Shown: piece by piece, positions 1-12,700 of the stretch
Position numbering within the stretch: position 1 is the first letter of the stretch
How the letters are laid out: the number at the start of each line of letters is the position of its first letter
Source of the DNA: Antedon mediterranea
Lineage: Eukaryota > Echinodermata > Crinoidea > Comatulida > Antedonidae
Length of the DNA: 64,000 bases
Reading direction: 5' to 3'
Assembly (NCBI RefSeq): GCF_964355755.1
Contig: NC_092672.1
Location: 10,472,501-10,536,500, forward strand
Made by a program: the position numbers and the translations under genes
The notes under the pieces: model-generated
Databases searched by the model: none
Told to the model about the DNA's origin: nothing
Seen by the model: only the letters and a program-made list of their open reading frames with translations

Positions 1-359
1 GAACAGCGAGTTTTTTCTCGTCTCGTCATTTCTTGTGAAATCATTTGAAAATAATGTATGAAACGACTTATCCTCACACTCACAAGCGTTCATCCTTTTA
101 ATAAATCACACATTCCAAACGTTTCCAATCTCTCAATCCAATTTCAGAAACCGGTAACCAATTCTCATGCTCAGCTTATTAGATTTTCTGCGTCATGGAT
201 AAATAAAGTATAAACGTTATAGGCTATAAGTTTGTGAACATTGTGGGAATAGAGGCCTAGGGCCTATACATTCCAGAGTCTGCCTTGTATTTATTTGTGG
301 TTATAAGGCTGGTTTCGTATAACAATTTTCTGGGTTTCTTGTTTTTTTACGTTTTACAG

Positions 360-3300
360 GTTTTAACTGCAATTTATTTCTTGGTGATGGATGTCGTATT
401 TATTGGACAATATTTTTATTATGTACACAAGAGAAGGCCTGGTTCACACGATGGATTTCAATACAGTAATTTTTCACCTGCAGGAACTCGTACGTAGACT
501 TGAGATATCAAATCTAGACCCGACTAGCCATCCAATCTAGACCCAACTTACTTTCTAATTTCGACCAGATTTATATCCAATCTCTACACAACTTCTATCC
601 AATCTCGACCCGACTGAGGTATCTAATCTTGACTCGACTGAGCTATCCAATCTCGACCCGACGATTGGGCTATCCAATCTTGACCCGACTGAGCTATCCA
701 ATCTCGACCCGACTGAGCTATCCAATCTCGACACAACTGAGCTATCCACTCGACCCGATTGAGCTATTCAATGTCTACCCGACTGAGCCATCCAATCTTG
801 ACCCGACTGAGCTATCCAATTTCAACCTAACTGAGCTATCCAATCTCCGAAGCTAACCAGGGAGATGTAAAATAAATCTCCATGTGAGCTAACCGACTGA
901 GCTATCCAATCTCCAACCGACTGAGCTATCCATAACCGACTGAGCTATCCACTTTCCAAAGATAACCGACTGAGCTATCACCTCAACGAATCTAACCGAC
1001 TGAGCTATCCAATATCCGAAGACAACCGAGCTCCCAAAAACACATAGATAATAATCTATTTTCTAGAAATGCGATTAGTTTATTTGACTTGCGTGCGCTG
1101 AATAATTTGGAAAAACTTTTGACAATAATACGGCAAACGTCCTCACTGTTTATTTGTATGATATAATTCACAAGAAAAGCAAACATTTTATTAATTCTAA
1201 TATTTTAAAATTATGTTAATTAATAGTTTTTGATAACGCATTTAAATATTTAAATTAAAATATTAATTTATTCAACTTTATCTTTGTAAGCGATATTTCT
1301 GTATTTAATATGCCTAAATAAGTTCATTTATTTTGTTTAGCTAATTGGAAAGACAAGCCAAGGAAAACTGGTTCACTAAGCCGATACAAAATGAATGGAT
1401 CAGGCTTCCAAGTGTTATGTATAGGGACAACGTGCTTCTTCTCCGTGTCTTATCTAAGTAGCTGGTTAATTCCTAAGCCGCAATCAGGCCAGCCAAAATG
1501 GTCTCCAACTGGACGTGTTCTACTTGGAAGCCACGAAGACTTTCTTCAGGTTTATTTGAATGCTTTGTTTTAAACAATAAAATGCATCCTTTTACTGCTT
1601 ATAAACGTGACAATAAATAGCAATAACAATTCATTCAGAAACCTCTATCCAACAATCACACAATTATGGCTTCATTCCTATTATAGGTTAATGGAAACAA
1701 CTCTGGGACCTTGTTTTTTCACGACTTGACTCAACTTCACGAGATTCCTAAAATAATTAATCATTTTCTAGTACAAATAAAGAGAGGAAAGCCATCATTC
1801 AATATTTTGATCTTTTGGATTTAAATGATCCATCGGGAATAAAAATATCTTCACATCCAGGAAATAATAGTATAATAATCAAAGTATGAAAAATAGATTT
1901 ATAAACCATTAGCCTTAGGCCTACAAGGTGTTACAAGGAAAATCTAAATTATCAATTATTTTATCAATAACTTGAAACTCAAAACGGCAGCGGATTTGCA
2001 AAAATAAAAGCAATTGCACTAAACAGAAACGAATGGAGAGGTGGAGGTACGTGTATATACAGGGTAAGCCAGGTGGATAAGTATAGGCCTACGTGGACCT
2101 TTTTGCAATGAGGCGGTAAATGTAATGCATATTAATAAATCATATAACAAGCCTAACTTTCTTCTTCCTAGACCGAAGACGCTGTAGCCGGTTACGTACT
2201 TGGCGTAGTATCCAGTTTGTTGTATTGTGCATACAAGATTCCAGAGGTTATATCCATGGTAAGATTGTGGAACGTTTAATTTTTAAAAGACAGGCACATT
2301 TCACTTGTAGAACAGAGAGGAAAAACACGTTCAATTCAATTCAACTCTATATTAAGTACGAAGGCCCAGATTAACAGTAGGCCTACTTAATTATGGCGTA
2401 GTAGTCGACTGTTGATGAAAGAAATGGATTGGTTTCGCTTACACATCATTCAAATGTATAAGTTTTGTGTTACCATTTTGCGCACACTTTCTTATAACAT
2501 TAATTTACGGTAACATTAACAATGACGTTGTTTTTTATGAGAAATATAAAAAAGTTCATGTTGAATTGTTTTAATTGACAAATCCTAAAAATAAGCCTAT
2601 ATTGACAGTCACAAACGAAGTGACTTTCAACGTTTCAACGATCCAGTCGATAGCAGACCACCAGCACACCAAACATGCGTGCTTTGGTGGCTCAATTCTT
2701 CAATTCAACATAAACTGGTGGCTGAATTCAGTCCACATTAATTCCGTATTCAATAAGAGTATAATTCAATGAAATTATAAATTATCTTTTGAATTAGAAT
2801 AGGCACAATGTATCAATTGCTATCGTTGGAGATTTGTTTATGTGGCCAACAATACCAAAAGTCAAAACTGCCCACTCGTGTCATTCGGATAATCAAAATT
2901 AATCGTTGTACACAATAATGATTATTCACAAGAGATCAAATAGCGGATGATTTGTGTTTGAAACTAACTTGAAGAGCTAGAGCTACGAACAATGCTTACG
3001 GTGCTATATTACGCTAATGTACTCCAGTCTTAATCTATAGTTGTTTGTTCCGTCGAGACTTTTAAGATACTGTATTGACGTCATCCGCCAAAGTACTACT
3101 GCACGTCATAATTAAAGAGGTAAATTAAAGCTGTCAGTAATAAAATGACGTCATCTTAATATAACCTACATTATTGTTTGTTGCAGAAGCGGCATCGACT
3201 TCATTTGGGAAGATCTTTTTATTGTCATTTTCTTCAGATATTCGCCAATATGACTTATGTTTTATCAATCTTGGCCTACGACAAGGAGACTGGTCATGTT

Positions 3301-6300
3301 GTGGACACACTACCATGGACAATAGGAAGGTACAACAATTAAAAAAATGTTATGTTCATTATTGGTGTAATTGTAGGAAATAATAATAATAATGTCAATA
3401 TTCCCCTGGTTCCTGATAGTATAAATTGATATTTGTTTTTATTTCAGTATTTTAATGATTGGTTTTGATCTTATTGTATCCTTTATATTAATTTACTTAT
3501 TAGTTAGTTAATTACATCATTAGGAAAACAAAAATGATATTATGTCATCGATCCTTTCCTAAGTTTCCTTTTTTATGATAACCTAATCGATGATAATTTG
3601 TCCGTGATTTATGAATATAACCGGGTTCTTATCTGAATGATGGGAAATAGGCAAATACCAATATATAGGCCTAGTCTAATATTCATAAGCACATTTCTGT
3701 GATATGACTCGATCATGTTTACGTGAAATTACCTTAACACTGGACAACAGATCTTATATCACATTCTCAAGTACAAGCGACCAAAACAACTGTCTTCCAA
3801 ACGATTACGTAATAGTCCAGGTTACCACGCCGCCGATTTAGAAGATGCCGAAGATCTCAACAGACAACATGCAGAGGGCGAAGATGATGACGTGGATTCG
3901 TGGGTTCAGATGGGTGACGTAGGAGGAAGTCTCCCTAGAATAGAGGAAGAAGAGGAGGATGACGAAGAGCGATATAGGGTCGTAGATATGGTAGATATTT
4001 ACTGTTTACTAATGTGGGTATAGTAGAAAAGACGACCCATATTATAGGCCTAAAGCTTGGTTCCCAATACGACGCAACGCAAGGACCTAAGGGCAACACA
4101 ATTGACCAATCACAAGCGATGGATTATCCAACGTTTCGCTTGCCATTGGTCAATTTGCTTGCGTTACACTTACGTCATTGCGTTGTAAAGGACCAAGCTT
4201 AAAGAGGAATTACGGCAGCAGCCACCGATGATTAGGTCATGAAGACGTCAATGAAGGACAAAATGATAGGTCTAGTCTATATTCAGTAAACCGGGATGGG
4301 AAGTAGGCCTCAGTCGTTTAAAGGCCAGAACGTTTGGGGAAAAATCTATGTTATTTCGTATGCCTATTTTTGCACAAAACGTTCAGGGTAGATTTTTATG
4401 TAGGAAAAGCTTTGCGGTTTTCTGCTTACCGTTACCACTTGTCTGTGAATTTAAGATATGGACACGATAAAATTGACTTTTATGTTCTATATAGGCAAAC
4501 AACCAAGCCAAAGTGGAACTTGTGTACGATGATACTGGATCAAGGACACAAGAGTCTGAGCTGACCTACCATTCAAGTTCCGAATCAATATATTTGGATA
4601 CGATGGACGAACCGGTACAGAAACAAGAACCGGAAGATCTTGAGGTACGATTAATGTCTGCTTTTAAAACATAGTAGCTGCACGTATATTGCCATATATC
4701 ACCATCTTATTATGGCATAGGACCACTTTCTATCAAAAAATAAAAAGGTCGAAATTCGCCCATTTTCCGACAAAATTCATGTAGGGCTACAGGGATTTTT
4801 TTTGCAAAATCACCGAAATTATGGACTTATTCAACAGTTAGGTTGATTTATGGATATTGAAAAAAAAACACAAAACAACATAATTCATTGTTTAAATTAT
4901 ATATCAATTTTCCATAACAATATATATTTTTATAATTTAACAATTATTATACACATGCAAAATTATCTAAAAAAGTATAAAATAATTCTCTCTTCTCTTG
5001 GAATTTTAAAATAATTTAGAAAAATATAAAGTAATTCAGTAAACTGTCCAAAGGGTGTGTTTCATAACATCATCATTTTCTTTTCTAATATTCTGTAGTC
5101 TGTGTTTCAAGTTTCTTCTAACATTCCTTATTCTGGTCAATCATAAGGCTGGTGTTGGTCAAGTTTATTCTAACATTCCTTGGTCTGGTCAATCATAAGG
5201 CTGGTGTTGGTCAAGTTTCTTTTCTAATATTCATTAGGTCTGGTCAGTAATAAGGCTGGTGTTGGTCAAGTTTCTTTTCTTATATTCATTAGGTCTGGTC
5301 AATCATAAGGCTGGTGTTGGTCAAGTTTCATCTAACATTCCTCAGTCTGGTCAATCATAAGGCTGGTGTTGGTCAAGTTTCTTTTCTTATATTCATTAGG
5401 TCTGGTCAATCATAAGGCTGGTGTTGGTCAAGTTTCATCTAACATTCCTCAGACTGGTCAATCATAAGGCTGGTGTTGGTCAAGTTTCGTTTCTTATATT
5501 CGTTAGGTCTGGTCAATCATAATGCTGGTGTTGGTCAAGTTTCTTTTATTCTATTCCTTAGGTCTGGTCAATCATAAGGCTGGTCAAGTTTTTTTCAATA
5601 GCAATCCCTTGGTTTGGTCAATCATGTTGGTAAACATGGTGAAGTTTCTTTTCTAATATTGCTGGGCAATCATAAGGCTAGTGTTTGGTCAAGTTTATTG
5701 TCTAGAAATACATTGGTCTTGTCAATCACAATGTTGGTGTTGGTGAAGTTTCTTTTCTAATATTGCTGGGCAATCATAAGGCTAGTGTTTGGTCGAGTTT
5801 ATTGTCTAGAAATCCATTGGTCTTGTCAATCACAATGTTGGTGTTGGTAAAGTTTCTCTTTTAATACTGCTTGTGAAGTTTATTTTCTAGAAATCCATCG
5901 GTCTGGTTAATCACAATGTTGGTGTTGGTGAAGTTTCTTTTCTAATACTGCTAATGAAGTTTATTTTCTAGAAATCTATTGGTCTGGTTAATCACAACGT
6001 TGGTGTTGGTAAAGTTTCTTTTCTAATACTGCTGGTGAAGTTATTTTCTAGAAATCCATTGGTCTGGTCAATCACACTGTTGGTATTGGTGAAGTTTTTT
6101 TTCTAATATTGCTGGTCAATCATAATGCTGGTGTTTGGTCAAGTTTATTTTCTATAAATCCCTTGATTTGGTCAATCACAATGTTGGTGTTGGTGAAGTT
6201 TCTTTTCTAATATTGCTGGTCAATCATAAGGCTAATGTTTGGTCAAGTTTATTTTCCAGAAATCCCTTAAACTGGTCAATCACAATGTTGGTGCTGGTGA

Positions 6301-6763
6301 AGTTTCTTTTCCAGAAATTCCTCTGTCAAGTTATGTCGTGTAATCATTCCAAGTATCTTAAGACAAAAAAAATATTAGTGAGAAAACATCAGATGTAACT
6401 AATTTTGTACCTCATAAGTGTATCTAATAATTTGTTTACAATTTTTAGTGGGATGAAAGCGACATTTCAAGAACGGTGGACACCTCGAAAAAGGAAGAAC
6501 TTTGTGATGAAGATGTAATGGCAGAAATAGAACGTGAGCTAGGCATGACAGTTGAAGATTTCTTAGCTGCAGACTCTGAGACAATACGTTCACCAAGAAC
6601 AGCTGAATTTATGCGTGAATCAAGGGATATGGAACAGGCGACAGAGAATGGACAGTTGGACAGTGACGGAGAAGTCGACGAAGAGGGAGAAATCAAAGAA
6701 GAGGTGAATGGAGAGGATAACCTGGAAGAATTCTGGCAAGAGTTAAATATTATGAAGGCATAG
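360..6763 (+). CDS. SLC66A1-like: PQ-loop lysosomal amino-acid transporter, SLC66A1/PQLC2-like (3' part, 8 exons)
   Basis: Exons read from splice sites: 360-489, 1341-1549, 2172-2258, 3187-3329, 3448-3475, 3751-3990, 4495-4644, 6449-6763 (stop TAG). All phases agree and give 433 codons; the 5' end, including the first PQ loop, lies left of the window. The first exon encodes a membrane segment (VLTAIYFLVMDVVFIGQYFYY minus its last residue). Exons 3-5 align with the second PQ-loop module of human PQLC2: an AVAGYVLGVVSSLLYCAYKI helix, IPEV at the PQ site, GRSF, NMTYVLSIL and LPWTIGS. The family exports cationic amino acids from lysosomes. Odd points: the usual PQ dipeptide reads PE, and a ~225-residue acidic tail ([23 protein letters not shown]) replaces the short tail of human PQLC2 (291 aa). 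Family call is firm; exact orthology is inferred. Its last intron contains the last exon of CLCN6 on the other strand. Confidence 0.82.
520..1020. repeat. 24-bp minisatellite (GACTGAGCTATCCAATCTCG)
   Basis: Roughly 18 copies of a unit of about 24 bases, GAGCTATCCAATCTCGACCC followed by GACT, fresh in the centre and decayed toward both edges (ACCGACTGAGCTATCC from 885 on). It lies in the intron between the first two visible exons of the PQ-loop gene. Open frames on both strands here are only a result of the repeat. Confidence 0.95.
4053..4200. mobile_element. MITE family with AAGCTTGGTTCCCA ends, copy 1
   Basis: Ends TTATAGGCCTAAAGCTTGG and GGACCAAGCTTAAAG are inverted, and the interior is rich in ACGCAACG/CGTTGCGT motifs. 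The same design occurs at 61418-61586. Intronic and non-coding. Confidence 0.75.
4323..4455. mobile_element. MITE family with GGCC...CTTACCGTTACC end, copy 1 (decayed)
   Basis: The right part, CTGCTTACCGTTACCACTTG followed by TCTGTGAATTT, matches the right end of the better copy at 60221-60399. The left end begins GGCCAGAACG. Diverged. Confidence 0.5.
5100..6300. repeat. Minisatellite containing the CLCN6 C-terminal coding end
   Basis: Units of roughly 55-65 bases, such as CTGGTCAATCATAAGGCTGG then TGTTGGTCAAGTTTCTTTTC, run from about 5100. From about 5640 a higher-order unit alternates that block with AAGTTTATTTTCTAGAAATC. The array fills the last intron of the PQ-loop gene. Its right-most unit (about 6271-6325) is the end of CLCN6 exon 22 read backwards: CTGGTCAATCACAATGTTGG, then TGAAGTTTCTTTTCCAGAAA. 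The array therefore also forms the CLCN6 3'UTR. Confidence 0.9.
6248..6253 (-). terminator. CLCN6: Candidate polyadenylation signal of CLCN6
   Basis: AATAAA on the minus strand lies 23 bases past the CLCN6 stop. The same AATAAAC hexamer context recurs in further minisatellite units downstream (AAGTTTATT on the plus strand), so several alternative signals are available. Which one is used cannot be seen from sequence. Confidence 0.5.
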
Positions 6764-9700
6764 TATCAAATGGGATAACACCATTCATGATCCTGTATTT
6801 TTTATAAATAAAACAACTTTGTTTTGCCATTGCACCTTGAAATATGATCAAAGATTTTTTAAACAAATTAAAAGTACTAGATCTGTTTTATTTGTAATTG
6901 AATAGAAATATTAAATTTTGCTTGTGGATGTCAAATTTACAAATATCACCTAAAACATCAACCAAAAATTATAAAGTGTGTGTTTTTAAAAATGTTATTA
7001 ACTTATACTATATAAATTACAGGAAAGTTAAATACACAGTGCTTGTGTTTTATGGTTATTGTAAATTGATATTGAAATAATACCATAAATAATATGACAA
7101 TACAAATATTGGTAGGGTTTGAATTCAAATATTTGCAAGTATGTCAACAACTGTGTATCTGTTATGAATGATTTACTTAATATATTTATTAAGTCAACCT
7201 TTTAACTTTTAGCAATTAGTAAACACTTCACTTCATTAAATAAAATGAAAATTTCATGATGTAGATAACGTAAATACCGAATACTTTTAAAATTTATAAT
7301 TTTTAAAAGTTGGTATTTTGTAATTAATATTTATTCACTATTAAGAGTTTTTGATTTCTGTTTTTCTTTTAAAATTTTTACTCAGAAGAATGTTCTTGCA
7401 CTGAAATTATAGACTAGTGTTTGTGTTTCCATTTACACTTTTAAATAAGTGTCCGATACAGAGGGTGTAAGCTTACAAAGTTCAAGTGTATATTAATATT
7501 TATAATCAAAGTAACTATAACATAACATACAGTAGTCTTCCATTTTTTATTAAACTCAATACAACAGCCTTCCACATTTATCTTTTATTGGAAAATGCTA
7601 GTGTATTATATTTTAAAACCAGATTGAACTTTTCATATGCAATTAAAAAAAATCAGTCAGCCCAAACAAAAATTATGAAATTGTATTATAAAAAAAAGCT
7701 TATGATTAATTGATTTGTATATAATATGAAATTATTTTATAAAACAAATATATACTGATAAACTAAATGAAAGAATAAATTTTACCAAAGACAATTATTT
7801 TGTGAATGAATAGTTTTACATTTTTTTTTCAACAAACATTTAACTAAATCACTGATTTTAACATTATAGGTAATTGTTTGAAGGTTGCATGATGAAAATC
7901 AAGATGATATGAATGTATCTAGATCATATCATGATCGTTGCGTATTAAAATTGGAATTTATTCTGATGATTGTGAGGGCGTTTGTTGTATGAGAGAATGT
8001 GTCTGGTCGGTAAAAATTTGTGATAATATCATATATGGCTCTGTAGTCTAGTGGTATGATACTCGCCCTGTTAGCGAGAGGTCGCAGGTTCGAATCCTGG
8101 TAGAGACATGAGCTATGCTCGACGCAATCATAATATCATATTCCGAATATGAGCACTGTTTCTATAATTTTACAGTATGATTTATAAATCATTCATTAAT
8201 TTGATCGTTATTAGTATTGATCTAAACGTCAAGAAGCTCAACAGTTCTTTTCAGAACTACATAATTAGAAAGAAAAACTATTCTCAAATGTTTGGGTATA
8301 TTACAATTATTTTACTTACCTCTCCATTACTATTGACTACTGGCAGATGGCGTAAGCCCATTGTACGGAACAGCTGAAAGACTTTAGTAACAGGGGTTTC
8401 AGGCAAGATAGTGTAAGGGCACGATGTCATGTATTGCTCAACATCCTGTATATAAAACAAAAGTATTAATTAAACAAATATTTGTAGTAGATAATTACAG
8501 ACAGCTTTAACAGAACAAGCATAATTAGTGTACCAAAGTTGGTACTGTATGCCTACTATGCAGTATCAAGCCCACCCATTAATTTTAAGAATTATTAACA
8601 ATCAACACACCAATGTTGCTTTTCTAAATAAATTATTTCCTCCATTCTCTCGACAAAAATGCACTAAGTTAATTATTAAGAAAGTGGGGAACAGGCTTAT
8701 GTGCAATGCACTAAATTAATTAATTATTAAGAAAGTGGGGAACAGGCTATGTTGCCAATACTAAGTTGGCAAATGCTACAGAAAGACTCTCCCTAGAATG
8801 TTGAGAAAAGCTTTAAAACATTATTTCATTTCATACATGGTTTTCCAATTTAATTCAATTCATTCATTATCTATTCATTTGTTTTGATTATCAGGCATTT
8901 TAGCCACTGTATATCTTTTCATTATATCTTTTTATGACAGATAAAAGTTCATACCATGATCATTTTTTTACTGATTCTTTGTAAGTTATATAGCGAGTGT
9001 ATATCAGGGTAGCGTGGATATGACTCTGTCAATGTCTCGTAGTCTATATCAGGCTGACTTGTTCTCTGAAAAATTATTAAATAATAATAAATATGTATGC
9101 ATTTCATATATGCACTTAGGAACAAAAAGATGGTAATAATAACAGTACTACTAGCCTACTATAACATTAAACACCCAATGGTCTGATAGTAAGACGTCTA
9201 CAAGCAGAAGATCCAGGGTTTAAATCTCGGTTTCAGCAGATTTGTCTCATTCTTAAAGATTTCCTCATCTTAACCATTTAAAAATCAATGAACAATATAT
9301 CAGTTTAATGATAATAGGATAAAACTGCTACTATACAAATAGTATTGCCCTACAAACTACTGTATTGTCCTATACAAATTATTGTACTGTATTGGCTACT
9401 GAGCTAATTGTAATCAATTCTCATCAGTTCAACACCAATGAAACAAATCTTACTGTTAAATGTTCTGGATAATATACATTCTTTTCCAATAGTACAACTA
9501 GATGACTACGAAGGACTAGTCCATGGAATGTCAAAGGTCGATATTTTTCTTCAATAGCAGTACTGCAATAACATAGCAAAGAAAACAGATATTTTGAATA
9601 TTTTGATTTTAGGCCAGGCTATTTGCAAGCTCTTTTTATTTCAGCACTCTCTCGAGCGTGTCTAGGCCAAGTAGCATCTTCCAAAACACCCACTATTTCA

Positions 9701-12700
9701 TGTATATTATAGTTGCTATGCATTTTTTTTAGTCTAATTTTCTCTTTGTAAATGTAATCAATATTATCTATTTACAACAGAACCATTGGTTTGTCCTCAT
9801 TTTATGCTTTGTATTTAATATTTGTATGGCATTTGATAAATGTTGAATTTACTTTCAAAACAGGAATAAACATGGGGGTTTAAAACTAAACTTACTTTAT
9901 TAGTAAAGAGTCTTCTATTGAGTTTTCTTGAGAATTAGCAAGAGAATTTTCACTAGGTTGCTCATCATCTTCTGTTGGCTGGTCCACATCTCTCATTCTA
10001 TGATCACGTCGCTCCGTGTAGCTTCCATATATCCCATCGTTGACCGACAAAGTCCGATGGCGCTGTTCCGCAGCTCTAGTTAATGTTCTCTCCTTCTGTT
10101 TAGATAAAATTTCTATGATGATTGTATTGTATACCGATTTAGTCCTGTGTCAATCTACTCACTATTCATCACGGTTTGTAGAATAACACAGATATTTTAC
10201 CTTATAAAGAATATTGTTTTGAGCTAACACGCTACCACGCTCCATAAGAATCTCCTCCCTCTCTGTAACGACAGGAAAAGCGTGATGCGCAGTTGTACGC
10301 AGCATGTTTACAATTGACCGCACACGTGTATGTGGATAGATATAACATAAATCTGTGTCCATGATTTCGTGTGCATGCAGCCTAAAGTTACAACAAAAAT
10401 AACTATTAAAGCAAGCAAAACCAATGTAATTGCAATATCTCTATAATAAGCATAGTTTTGGTTTCATAATAAAATAAAAAGTGCATGTATACATTTGTTG
10501 TTTCATGCTTGTTATTGAAAGCTCTAGTGGTCTAATAGAAGGGTGCCTCCAAATCAAACAGAAAAGTCCCAGTTCGAATCTGGTTTTGGAATTTTTTCAC
10601 TCTAGTAATTTTTTTATCTTCATCATCTACACATAATTTTCAGCTCTATGATCTAATAATAGAGTACCATCATTTCAAAATAGGAGAGTCCCAGTTTGAA
10701 TCTGGTTTTGGAATTTTTTCACTCTAGTAATTTTTTTATCTTCATCATCTACACATAATTTTCAGCTCTATGATCTAATAATAGAGTACCATCATTTCAA
10801 AATAGGAGAGTCCCAGTTTGAATCTGGTTTTGGAATTTTTTCACTCTAGTAATTTTTTTATCTTCATCATCTACACATAATTTTCAGCTCTATGGTCTAA
10901 TAATAGAGTGCAACCATATCAAATAGAAGAGTCTCAGTTCAAATGTGAGTTGGGGTTTCTTTCAATAGTAGATTTTGTCATCCTTACCATTTACACATAA
11001 TTTCCAAATTATATCTATATAATCAATTAAGCTTGTTATGTTTCAGTTTGAAAATTAAGAATATATTTTCATTAGACATGTTCCATCACTAATAACAAAT
11101 TATAATCAAAAAATAAAATTGCCTTTCTGCTTTCTTTGGTGCATCCCACTCTAGAAGGGGAACTCCTTTGACATCAACATGAATATCGTAAAGGCCACGA
11201 TTGAAAAGATCACCTGACCATTTTGCAACCTAAAAAAAATTGTTTATATTATTATTATATTACACATTAATTATATACTTTTTGCATATATAAATTTAAA
11301 AGCATAGAGAAGCTTTAACTAAATTAATTATTTCTGAAACATTAAAGATTAGGAAAACTGTGAGAAAGAAAAAAAGCAGGGCCCAACCAAGATTCTAACT
11401 CAGGATCTTTTGCTTGATATGGAGACATTCCAGCATTAGACCTACCTACCTATCTATCATGACAAGGTTTAAATTTGATTGATTTGTTTTTTTTAGTGTC
11501 TAACAAACAAAGTTACAAATTTGTCTCAATGTATTATTTCAAATTTATTTTCTAAAAAATAATTTACCAAATAATGAATCCTTACCATAAGAACTACCAT
11601 GATAGGAAGTCCGTAACTAATCTCATTGGTCGATTCAATCAGAATAACTGTCAAGCTAATTGTCATGCGAACAACGCCACCTAGGAAAGCTGCTGACCCC
11701 ATCAACGCAAATGTTCCTGTGTAAATATTCTTGTAACCAACGTATCTGAAACATTAAGATTATGAGTGAGTGAACTTATTCATTATATACTGAATGTAAT
11801 GTTAATGTTGTCAAATTTTTATAATGCTTTTAAAAATCAACAGATTGTCCCAAAGCACTTATAATTTTAAAAATGGGAGAAAAACAGATTAAAATTACAA
11901 AGAACAACAAAGATGGGTTTAAAAACTTCGATAGAAGGTGCATTTTTAATTGAATAAGGAAGATTGTTTCACAGTATAGGAGCTGCAACTGCAATGGCTC
12001 TATCACGTATTCAGGTGACTAGGTGGAAAACAAAGTACAGATGTACTAGTAGTCGACTTTTACAGACTGAAGATCTACGTTTATTTATTAAGGTGAAAAT
12101 AATATGTAATATTATGTTATTTAATCATAGTACCCTCTTTCTTCATATACAGAAGAAACCTTCCTTTAAGACACCTCTATTTAGGGGAAACTCCATTAAG
12201 CTCTCTTTCACCCCTGTGGAATATATAATATTATGTTTTCATACTACAGTCAACTTTTTCAGGGGAAACCTCCTTTAAGGAGGAACTTTGTTGGAATCTT
12301 TGTAGATGTCCCTTTTAATATGGGTTTTGCTGTATGTAAATAACAATACTAATGAAAACTCACACATTTAGCACATTGCCAACAAAGCGACCATAGGCAG
12401 CACCACAAAGTAAACAAGGAACAAACAAACCACTAGGAACCATTGCACCATATGTCCAACATGCCAAGAAGAAGAACAACATAAAGAAGATCCCAAGAGA
12501 TGATAGACTAAATGCACCTAAAAATAGAAATAGATATTAAAAAATATTAATACACACTGAGAAAGCATGGACATGATAGTGCAAAGATGTTGTCAATTAA
12601 ATTTAATGAATAATAATTTGCTAGTCAAGTTGGCTACCAATCCAAGGGTCCTGGATTCAAGTCCTGTTATATGTCAGGATTTTTTCTAATGACAATATAC

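Noticed and set aside
555-856. Repeat proteins on both strands (SRLDSSVG and LSYPIST repeats)
   Set aside because: They are translations of a 24-bp minisatellite whose length is a multiple of three.
6135-6398. Plus-strand gene of 87 codons
   Set aside because: It is the minisatellite read on the strand opposite the CLCN6 last exon.
8041-8108. A functional tRNA gene (TGT anticodon)
   Set aside because: C at position 33, mismatches in acceptor and T stems, tRNA-Pro-like backbone with a Thr-type triplet, and no T-run terminator; fits a SINE head or pseudogene.
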